A DNA stretch of 7,567 bases, from positions 1 to 7,567 of the forward strand of contig CALAZI010000114.1 of NCBI GenBank assembly GCA_937895955.1, read 5' to 3'. This DNA comes from an uncultured Alphaproteobacteria bacterium (lineage in GTDB: Bacteria > Pseudomonadota > Alphaproteobacteria > Caulobacterales > Parvularculaceae). A program made the translations under genes and the position numbers. Shown here piece by piece: positions 1 to 5,280 of the stretch. How positions within the stretch are numbered: position 1 is the first letter of the stretch; each line of letters opens with the position of its first letter. Below the pieces are notes generated by a model. The model made no database searches and was not told the origin of the DNA. It saw only the letters and a list, made by a program, of their open reading frames with translations.

Positions 1-114
1 CCGCAATCGCGCATACGCGTCGACGTCGCCGAAACCGATGAGGAATTGGTGATCGCCCGGCATGTGGCGCGCGTCTTTCGGCCAATGGCTGCTTTGGGAG
101 GTGCGGTCTCATGA
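1..114 (+). CDS. ackA: Acetate (acyl) kinase, C-terminal end only (5' partial)
   Basis: Frame 1 is open from the window edge to a TGA at 112-114 and encodes 37 residues. The stretch SRIRVDVAETDEELVIARH resembles the conserved tail of acetate kinases, where E. coli AckA has an IPTNEELVIA-type segment. The family transfers phosphate from acyl phosphate to ADP, making ATP and the free acid in the cytoplasm. The start, the ATP-binding sites and the catalytic residues lie outside the window, so only the family can be named. The stop overlaps the next gene's start as ATGA. An acyl phosphate-forming transferase follows directly, which is the expected partner and strengthens the call. About ten residues (FRPMAALGGAVS) extend past the conserved tail. 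Confidence 0.75.
   Translation, partial: PQSRIRVDVAETDEELVIARHVARVFRPMAALGGAVS
96..102 (+). promoter_or_regulatory. Shine-Dalgarno sequence for pta
   Basis: GGGAGGT lies 8 nt before the ATG at 111. It sits inside the last codons of the acetate kinase gene and supports 111 as the start. Confidence 0.7.
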
Positions 115-1133
115 AGTCGCTTTATTCGACATTTGAAGACTTGATTTCAGAATCGAGCGCGAAAGATCCGTTGCGCGTCGCTGTCGTCGCGGCGGACGAT
201 GAAATGATCCTCAAATCCATTGCGGAAGCGCGGACGAGAAATCTCATTGATCCGACATTGATCGGCGATCGTCGCCGCATTGCGTCGCAGCTTGATACGC
301 TCGACTGCGACTTAGAGGGAGCGACCGTCATCGACGCGCGCGAAGATGAATCCGCCGCGCGTCTCGGGGCCGCGCTATTGCGCGACGGAAAAGTCGAATG
401 CGTCATGAAAGGCGGGCTCCATACGGACGTCTTTATGAAGGCGCTCCTCGACAAGGATGCGGATCTTCGCATGCCGGCGCGCCGGGTCAGTCATGTGTTT
501 GTCGCCGATATTCCAGCCTATCCGAGGCTCCTCGCCGTCACCGACGCGGCGGTGAACATTCGACCCGATCTCGCCGCGAAATCGCAGATTCTCCAAAATG
601 CGATCGACCTGATGCGCTCGATCGGCCTCGATCGTCCGAAGGCGGCCATCCTGTCTGCGGTCGAAACCGTTAATCCGTTGATTGAATCGACGACCGACGC
701 CGCGGCGCTCACCTTGATGGCGCGCCGCGGCCAGATTACGGACGCGGAGGTCGACGGTCCGCTCGCCTTTGATAATGCGGTCTCGACAAGAGCGGCCGAA
801 GTCAAAGGGATCTCCTCGGAGGTCGCAGGGGCGGCCGACATCGTTGTTGTTCCAGACTTGGTGTCGGGAAATATCCTCGCCAAAAATCTCGATTATCTCG
901 CCGACGCGACGTTGGCTGGGCTTGTCGTTGGCCTGCGCGCCCCGGTGATCCTGTCCTCCCGGGCGGAACCGGTAGAGGCGCGCCTGGCGTCTTTTGCGCT
1001 GGCGAGGCTCGCGGCGCGAGCGGGCGCGCTCACAAGCGAGAAGATGCCTGCGCGCGCAATATCGGATGAATTGGACGGATGCTGTGCGCCGATGCCGGAA
1101 GAAACGTGCTTTCCCCGGAGCGCCGCTTCATGA
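111..1133 (+). CDS. pta: Phosphate acetyl/butyryltransferase (phosphotransacetylase family)
   Basis: This 340-residue protein matches the PTA/PTB fold family, which exchanges CoA for phosphate on acyl-CoA to give acyl phosphate. Visible family landmarks are VMKGGLHTD (98-106), TDAAVNIRPDL (144-154), AILSAVETVNP (179-189), DGPLAFDNAVS (215-225), PDLVSGNILAKNLDYLA (248-264) and the SSRAEP loop (282-287) near the C-terminus. The length is that of a single-domain enzyme. Many alphaproteobacterial relatives carry an additional N-terminal MaoC-like hydratase domain and are annotated as bifunctional, but no such domain is present here. The start at 111 has a good Shine-Dalgarno sequence and overlaps the acetate kinase stop by 4 nt. 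With that kinase it would form the acyl-CoA/acyl phosphate/ATP branch. Whether acetyl, propionyl or butyryl is preferred cannot be read from the sequence. The last 20 or so residues, with three cysteines, lie beyond the conserved core. Confidence 0.88.
   Translation: MKSLYSTFEDLISESSAKDPLRVAVVAADDEMILKSIAEARTRNLIDPTLIGDRRRIASQLDTLDCDLEGATVIDAREDESAARLGAALLRDGKVECVMKGGLHTDVFMKALLDKDADLRMPARRVSHVFVADIPAYPRLLAVTDAAVNIRPDLAAKSQILQNAIDLMRSIGLDRPKAAILSAVETVNPLIESTTDAAALTLMARRGQITDAEVDGPLAFDNAVSTRAAEVKGISSEVAGAADIVVVPDLVSGNILAKNLDYLADATLAGLVVGLRAPVILSSRAEPVEARLASFALARLAARAGALTSEKMPARAISDELDGCCAPMPEETCFPRSAAS
1117..1120 (+). promoter_or_regulatory. Shine-Dalgarno sequence that decides the phaC start
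   Basis: GGAG lies 9 nt before the ATG at 1130. That ATG overlaps the pta stop as ATGA. The alternative in-frame ATG at 1079 lies well inside pta and would add 17 residues (MLCADAGRNVLSPERRF) that do not look like the family. Confidence 0.6.
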
Positions 1134-2881
1134 GTTTCGAACGGCGATCGCCAGGAGCGCCGGCATGTGCGCCGACGAAGCAGAGGACACGGCGTTCCGT
1201 CGATCAAATCGCCGACGCCGCGATAGGACGGTTCACCGGCGGACTGTCGCCGACGGCGCTTGCGCTTGCCTATATCGACTGGTCGTCTCACCTCGCAAAG
1301 TCATTCGAAACAAATCTCTCGCTCGCGCTCGACGCGCAACAGGGATTCCTGCGTTTTGCCGAATATTGCCTCCGCGCCTGCGTCGATCCAGGCTGCCGTC
1401 TTTGCGTACATCCGGAGCATTCGGACAAGCGCTTCGCCGACGAGCAGTGGAAGGCGCAACCCTTTCAGGCCTACGCGCAGGCGTTTTTATTGGTGCAAAA
1501 TTGGTGGCGCGAGGCGACGACGGGCGCGCCAGGCGTGACGCCTCATCATCAAATGGTGGTCAGCTTCGCCGCGCGTCAGTGGCTTGACGTATTTTCGCCG
1601 GCCAATTTTGCGATGACCAATCCGGAAGTGCTCAATCGCACCATTGGTGAAGCGGGCGCCAATCTGCATCGCGGCTTCGGGCACTGGCTCGACGACGTCA
1701 CGCGGCTCGTCGACGGACGCAAGCCGGTCGGTGCCGAAGACTTCGCGGTCGGCCGCGATGTTGCTACGACGCCCGGCAGGGTCGTTTTCCGCAACGAACT
1801 TATGGAGCTCATCCAATACGATCCGCGGACGCCAACCACGCATCCAGAGCCGGTCCTGATCGTTCCCGCCTGGATCATGAAGTATTACATTCTCGATCTG
1901 TCGCCGGGCAATTCGCTCGTCCGTTATCTTGTCGAAAGCGGATTCACCGTTTTCATCATTTCGTGGAAAAATCCTAGCCGCGAGGATCGAGATTTATCTC
2001 TTGAGGATTATCGCCGGCTGGGCGTGGAAACCGCGAGGAACGAATGTCTCGCAAGAACTCGGTCAAAGTCGCTACACTTGGTCGGATATTGTCTTGGCGG
2101 AACGCTCGCGGCGATCGAAGCCGCAGCGCTAGCCCGCGACGGCGACAAGATCTTGCGTTCTCTAACGCTTCTCGCGGCCCAGGTTGATTTCAGCGAAGCT
2201 GGCGAGCTCACCCTATTTGTCGATGAAAGTCAGGTCGCTTTCCTTGAAAATGTGATGGAAGAGAAAGGCTATCTCGACGCCAAGCAGATGGCCGGCGCCT
2301 TCCAGTTTCTGCGGTCAAGCGATCTCATTTGGTCAAGCGCCGTCAGAAACTATCTGCTTGGCGAGCGGCCGTCAGTATTTGACCTCATGGCGTGGAACGC
2401 CGATGCGACCAGAATGCCAAGCCGCATGCACGGCGAATACCTAAGACGGCTTTTCCTCGATAATGAACTGGCGCGCAATCTATATTGCGTCGACGGCCGT
2501 CCCGTCGCGTTGCGCGACATAAGGACGCCCATTTTCTCGGTTGGAACTGAATCCGATCACGTCGCGCCTTGGCGATCTGTCTATAAAGTTCATACGCACA
2601 CGAATTCCGACGTCACCTTTGTTTTGTCGACCGGCGGACACAACGCCGGCGTCGTCAATCCGCCAAACGCGACGACGAAAAGACACCAGATTGCGCGGCA
2701 TGACGATCTCAAAGCCTATATCGATCCCGACAGCTGGCGGGCGGGTGCGCAAAACCATGAAGGCTCGTGGTGGCCGTGCTGGCTCGATTGGCTCAAGGAT
2801 CGCTCGTCGGCTCCGACGGTTCCGCCCGCGATAATCTCCGAATTTGAAAAAGCGCCGGGAACTTATGTCTTTCAGCCATGA
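1130..2881 (+). CDS. phaC: Poly(3-hydroxyalkanoate) synthase, class I-like
   Basis: From the ATG at 1130 the product has 583 residues, a normal size for class I PhaC. It polymerises (R)-3-hydroxyacyl-CoA into polyester on the granule surface. The N-terminal half contains the segment that precedes the catalytic domain in the family (QWLDVFSPANFAMTNPEVL). The alpha/beta-hydrolase domain has the modified lipase box GYCLGG with nucleophile C321, the WNADATRMP segment, GTESDHVAPW with D476, and GGHNAGVVNPP with H504. These correspond to the Cys-Asp-His triad of C. necator PhaC. The enzyme therefore looks catalytically intact. An N-terminal run with four cysteines (residues 80-92) is unusual. Its neighbours are acetate kinase and pta rather than phaA/phaB, which suggests a secondary synthase tied to acyl-phosphate metabolism. 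Substrate chain length is not deducible. Confidence 0.92.
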   Translation: MSFERRSPGAPACAPTKQRTRRSVDQIADAAIGRFTGGLSPTALALAYIDWSSHLAKSFETNLSLALDAQQGFLRFAEYCLRACVDPGCRLCVHPEHSDKRFADEQWKAQPFQAYAQAFLLVQNWWREATTGAPGVTPHHQMVVSFAARQWLDVFSPANFAMTNPEVLNRTIGEAGANLHRGFGHWLDDVTRLVDGRKPVGAEDFAVGRDVATTPGRVVFRNELMELIQYDPRTPTTHPEPVLIVPAWIMKYYILDLSPGNSLVRYLVESGFTVFIISWKNPSREDRDLSLEDYRRLGVETARNECLARTRSKSLHLVGYCLGGTLAAIEAAALARDGDKILRSLTLLAAQVDFSEAGELTLFVDESQVAFLENVMEEKGYLDAKQMAGAFQFLRSSDLIWSSAVRNYLLGERPSVFDLMAWNADATRMPSRMHGEYLRRLFLDNELARNLYCVDGRPVALRDIRTPIFSVGTESDHVAPWRSVYKVHTHTNSDVTFVLSTGGHNAGVVNPPNATTKRHQIARHDDLKAYIDPDSWRAGAQNHEGSWWPCWLDWLKDRSSAPTVPPAIISEFEKAPGTYVFQP

Positions 2882-2920
2882 CGCCGCCATAGGTGAGGGG
2901 GAGGCTGGCTCCGTGCGGCC

Positions 2921-2934
2921 TCGCGCTTACGCGA
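2921..2934. repeat. Small inverted repeat upstream of the FixK/FNR-like box
   Basis: TCGCG and CGCGA flank a CTTA loop: a 5-bp stem with a 4-nt loop, 40 nt after the phaC stop. There is no T-tract after it, so it is not a convincing intrinsic terminator. It could weakly attenuate read-through from phaC, or it could be chance in GC-rich DNA. Confidence 0.3.
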
Positions 2935-2937
2935 GTA

Positions 2938-2951
2938 TTGATCATGCTCAA
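2938..2951. promoter_or_regulatory. Putative FixK/FNR-type operator
   Basis: TTGATCATGCTCAA fits TTGA-N6-TCAA perfectly. It differs from the extended TTGAT-N4-ATCAA consensus only at one inner base. Proteins of the CRP/FNR group that bind such sites (FNR, FixK, Anr) activate genes at low oxygen. The box lies in the only sizeable intergenic gap of the window, 125 nt before the FAD oxidoreductase start. A weak -10-like hexamer TGTATT lies at 2978-2983, a few bases further away than the ideal class II spacing. The position fits activation of the FAD oxidoreductase-fabI-copper gene block. No regulator gene is present in the window, so the binding protein is not identified. Confidence 0.6.
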
Positions 2952-2981
2952 GGAATCGTCACCGCGCCCCAGGAGGCTGTA

Positions 2982-3080
2982 TTGGATCGGTCAAAAGATC
3001 CAGCGCGCGTTGGTGCGCGTCGGCCATTTCTAGAGACGGTTGCGCGCATCTTCTTCATATCCGCCGATGAAAACCGATGA
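2982..3080 (+). CDS. Possible short leader ORF (32 codons, TTG start), doubtful
   Basis: A perfect AGGAGG at 2971-2976 stands 5 nt before a TTG codon. The frame then stays open for 32 codons, through PFLETVARIFFISADENR, to a TGA that overlaps the next gene's ATG as ATGA. The next gene has no recognisable Shine-Dalgarno sequence of its own, so translational coupling from this frame would make sense. Against it: TTG starts are rare, the same frame is open further upstream (ATGs at 2844 and 2865), no family is recognised, and a promoter driven from the FixK/FNR-like box could start transcription downstream of the AGGAGG. It may therefore be an accident of the leader sequence. Confidence 0.25.
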   Translation: MDRSKDPARVGARRPFLETVARIFFISADENR

Positions 3081-4207
3081 AGAGAGATGACGCCATAACA
3101 ATCATCGGCGCTGGTCCCGCCGGCCTTGCGAGCGCTATTGTGCTCGCCAAAGCAGGCCGTCGCGTCGTCGTGCGAGAGCGACGTCCGTCTGTCGGCGCGC
3201 GATTTCACGGCGACTTTCAGGGGCTTGAAAATTGGAGCGTCGAACAGGACGTTCTTGATGAGCTTAACGCCCTCGGCGTCGATGCGACGATCGAGGCGCG
3301 GCCCGTTCGCAAAGCCGTCGCATTCGGCGCTGATCGCATCGCGCGCGCCGTTTGCGGCGGAGCGCCGCTCTATTACCTTATCCGGCGCGGCAGCGACGCT
3401 GGCGCGCTCGACGCCGCATTGATGCGCGCAGCCGTGGAGGCGGGCGCCGAGGTCCGATTTGGCGATGAAGTCGCGCGAACTCCCGACAATGCGATTGTCG
3501 CCACAGGTCCGCGTCGCGCCGATGTCATTGCGGCCGGGTATGTTTTTGAAACCGCCGACGAAGAGACGAACCTTGCTTGTTTTGACGATCGGCTCGCGCC
3601 ATCCGGTTACGCTTATCTATTGACGGCGGGCGGGCGAGGAACGCTGGCTGTATGCCTGTTTCGCGAATTCAAACGTCACGCCGAATTTCTTGATGCGGCG
3701 CGTCGGTTCTTCGTCGACGGTTCCGGCATAGAATTGCGAAATGCGCGGCGGTTTGGCGGCTACGGCATGGTGTCGCGCATTCCCAAAATTGAGCGCGCCG
3801 GGCGATTGTTAGTCGGCGAACGCGCCGGACTTCAGGATGCGCTGGCCGGATTTGGACTTTGCTACGCCATGATTTCCGGCGCGCTTGCCGCTCGCTCGAT
3901 TCTTGAAGGCCTTCATTATGAACCGCTCCTTCGAAAGCGGTTTGCGGCGATCCATCGCGCCGGCGTCGCTAACCGCCTCGCCTACGACCTGGCGCCCGCA
4001 CGCGTTAGAAACTTTGCGCTGTCGCGCATCGCAAAGGCCGACGCCCGACGGCCGCTGCAGCGCCTCTATGGCGGTTCTCTTCTGCATGACACGCTTTTTT
4101 CGTTAGCGTCAGCTCGTTTCGGGGCGCGCCTCAACCATCCCGGCTGTGATCATGTCGATTGCGATTGCCCATGGTGCCGCGAAAAGACCGAGGACCCGCG
4201 CATCTGA
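3077..4207 (+). CDS. FAD-dependent oxidoreductase, geranylgeranyl reductase-like
   Basis: The 376-residue protein opens with a Rossmann FAD-binding motif, GAGPAG (11-16), and an acidic residue E34 at the end of the second strand. This is typical of the glutathione reductase/PHBH-like flavoprotein fold. A later segment, GRLLVGERAG followed by LAGFGLCYAMISGALAA (about 242-272), corresponds to the second FAD motif of the geranylgeranyl reductase group, which saturates isoprenoid double bonds. The usual GD of that motif is GE here (G247-E248). The C-terminus carries four close cysteines (357, 362, 364, 367) in a C-x4-C-x-C-x2-C pattern that could bind metal or an Fe-S cluster. The substrate is unknown; a lipid or isoprenoid is a guess from the fold and the adjacent fabI. 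The ATG at 3077 follows an in-frame stop closely and has no clear Shine-Dalgarno sequence. Expression may depend on the upstream FixK/FNR-like box. Confidence 0.8.
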   Translation: MKRDDAITIIGAGPAGLASAIVLAKAGRRVVVRERRPSVGARFHGDFQGLENWSVEQDVLDELNALGVDATIEARPVRKAVAFGADRIARAVCGGAPLYYLIRRGSDAGALDAALMRAAVEAGAEVRFGDEVARTPDNAIVATGPRRADVIAAGYVFETADEETNLACFDDRLAPSGYAYLLTAGGRGTLAVCLFREFKRHAEFLDAARRFFVDGSGIELRNARRFGGYGMVSRIPKIERAGRLLVGERAGLQDALAGFGLCYAMISGALAARSILEGLHYEPLLRKRFAAIHRAGVANRLAYDLAPARVRNFALSRIAKADARRPLQRLYGGSLLHDTLFSLASARFGARLNHPGCDHVDCDCPWCREKTEDPRI

Positions 4208-4236
4208 CCCAACTTAACCGAGGGAGGCGCTCGCGC

Positions 4237-4246
4237 CATACGTATG
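4237..4246. repeat. Short perfect palindrome before fabI
   Basis: CATACGTATG is a 10-bp perfect palindrome in the 58-nt gap between the FAD oxidoreductase stop and fabI, about 20 nt before the fabI start. The AT-richer bases just after it could hold a -10 element, but no -35 is evident. It may be an operator half-site pair or chance. The gap also holds a GGCG/CGCC 4-bp stem at 4226-4237 with no T-tract, so no terminator is called. Confidence 0.2.
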
Positions 4247-4255
4247 AATAACTAT

Positions 4256-4260
4256 AGAGG
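4256..4260 (+). promoter_or_regulatory. Shine-Dalgarno sequence for fabI
   Basis: AGAGG lies 5 nt before the ATG at 4266. An ATG at 4244 is out of use because it meets a stop within a few codons. Confidence 0.6.
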
Positions 4261-4265
4261 TCTCT

Positions 4266-5054
4266 ATGCAAACCCAACGAGCTGATCTTGCCGGACGCAG
4301 AGGCCTTGTTCTTGGCGTCGCCAACGAACAGAGCCTCGCGTGGGCCGCCGCCCGTCATTTCCGATCGGCGGGCGGCGAGCTGGCGCTCACTTATCTCAAT
4401 GAGCGGGCGAAGCCGTTTGTCGAACCCCTGGCGCGACAGGTCGACGCCGCAATCCTTCAGGAATGCGACGTCAGGCGAAACGGCGATCTCGACGCGGTTT
4501 TTGATGAGATCGAGATGAAATGGGGAAAGCTCGATTTCTGCCTGCATTCGATCGCCTGGGCGCGCAAAGAGGAATTGCACGGCCGGCTTGCAGATTCTTC
4601 GCCCGAAGGCTTCGCCGAGTCGATGCTGGTCTCCTGCCATTCCTTCATTCGTATGGCGAGATTGTCCGAGCCGCTGATGCGCGACGGCGGCAGCCTTACG
4701 ACCATCAGCTTTCTCGGCGCCGCTCGCGTTGTCGACCATTACAATGTCATGGGCCCGGTCAAAGCGGCGCTTGAAAGCGCCGTCCGATATCTCGCCCACG
4801 AATTGGGCGCCGCCGGTATTCGCGTCAATGCTCTTTCCGCCGGCGCCGTTCCGACGCGAGCGGCGTCCGGCATCGAGCATTTTGACGAATATCTCGCTGA
4901 GACAATCAATAAGGCGCCGCTCCGTCGGACCGTCGAATCGGACGAAGTCGGGCGCGCCGCGCTGTTTCTCGCAAGCGACGATTCAAGCGGCGTCACCGGG
5001 GAAATCCTCCATGTCGACGCAGGTTTCAATATCGAAGGCATGGTGTTCCATTAA
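4266..5054 (+). CDS. fabI: Enoyl-[acyl-carrier-protein] reductase (NADH), FabI family
   Basis: This 262-residue short-chain dehydrogenase-fold protein has the FabI form of the cofactor motif, GVANEQSLAWAAA (17-29), then CDV (67-69), HSIAWA (94-99) and the catalytic Y-x6-K, Y159 and K166, within HYNVMGPVKAALES. The C-terminal part keeps RVNALSAGAVPTRAASGI, PLRRTV and GEILHVDAGFNI. FabI reduces the trans-2-enoyl-ACP double bond in the last step of each fatty acid elongation cycle. The second conserved tyrosine of E. coli FabI (Tyr146, in SYLGAE) is phenylalanine here (F149, in SFLGAA), as at the matching site of mycobacterial InhA (Phe149). The location between a flavoprotein and copper genes, away from other fab genes, suggests an accessory copy rather than the housekeeping enzyme. 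The TAA overlaps the next ATG by one base. Confidence 0.9.
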   Translation: MQTQRADLAGRRGLVLGVANEQSLAWAAARHFRSAGGELALTYLNERAKPFVEPLARQVDAAILQECDVRRNGDLDAVFDEIEMKWGKLDFCLHSIAWARKEELHGRLADSSPEGFAESMLVSCHSFIRMARLSEPLMRDGGSLTTISFLGAARVVDHYNVMGPVKAALESAVRYLAHELGAAGIRVNALSAGAVPTRAASGIEHFDEYLAETINKAPLRRTVESDEVGRAALFLASDDSSGVTGEILHVDAGFNIEGMVFH

Positions 5055-5260
5055 TGACCGACGCATCGACAATCGAGACAATGACGGTAACCGATCCCGT
5101 TTGCCGCCGCGAAATTTCTGTCGCCGATGTCATGGCGCAGGAAGACTATCGCCAATGGGCGTATTTCTTTTGTTCGACGAATTGCCGGGACGAGTTTCGC
5201 CGTGAGCCCGCCCTATATGCCTCCTCGTCTCACATCAGCAATGCTGAAACTGACGCATGA
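5054..5260 (+). CDS. Stand-alone YHS-domain metal-binding protein
   Basis: The 68-residue protein consists almost entirely of a YHS domain: TDPVCRREIS (13-22), then YFFCSTNCRDEF (37-48), and EPALYA. C17, C40 and C44 are the expected metal ligands. YHS domains occur as small separate proteins or as N-terminal parts of copper P-type ATPases, where they bind Cu or other soft metals. The usual glycine after the first cysteine (VCGM) is replaced by arginine (VCRR). No signal peptide is seen, so it is probably cytoplasmic. The start overlaps the fabI stop (TAATG) and has no strong Shine-Dalgarno sequence close by, which suggests translational coupling. The gene leads directly into the ATPase gene, for which it is a likely metal-binding accessory. 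Confidence 0.82.
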   Translation: MTDASTIETMTVTDPVCRREISVADVMAQEDYRQWAYFFCSTNCRDEFRREPALYASSSHISNAETDA

Positions 5261-5265
5261 ACGCA

Positions 5266-5271
5266 GAAGGA
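5266..5271 (+). promoter_or_regulatory. Shine-Dalgarno sequence favouring the 5281 ATPase start
   Basis: GAAGGA stands 9 nt before the ATG at 5281. The other candidate ATG, 5257, overlaps the YHS stop as ATGA but has only a poor upstream purine run. Confidence 0.5.
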
Positions 5272-5280
5272 CAACTTCGA

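Noticed and set aside
122..472. Minus-strand open frame opposite pta
   Set aside because: Ser/Arg-rich low-complexity translation typical of a shadow frame, with no start context.
1079..1129. Upstream in-frame ATG at 1079 that would give a 600-residue PhaC
   Set aside because: It would overlap pta by 55 nt and add residues unlike the family. The ATG at 1130 has GGAG at good spacing and an ATGA junction.
2844..2981. Longer version of the leader frame from the ATGs at 2844 or 2865 (78 or 71 residues)
   Set aside because: It starts inside phaC without a good Shine-Dalgarno sequence, runs through the hairpin and the FixK/FNR-like box, and resembles no family. Only the TTG form is kept, at low confidence.
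2944..3033. Short frame from the ATG at 2944 (MLKESSPRPRRLYWIGQ...)
   Set aside because: Its start lies inside the FixK/FNR-like box, it lacks a Shine-Dalgarno sequence and it ends without relation to the next gene.
4226..4237. GGCG/CGCC stem after the FAD oxidoreductase gene as a terminator
   Set aside because: Only 4 bp with no following T-tract, and fabI follows within 30 nt on the same strand.
4131..4880. 249-codon open frame on the minus strand opposite fabI
   Set aside because: Antisense shadow of a GC-rich coding gene. The protein has no recognisable domain, and fabI on the + strand is clear.
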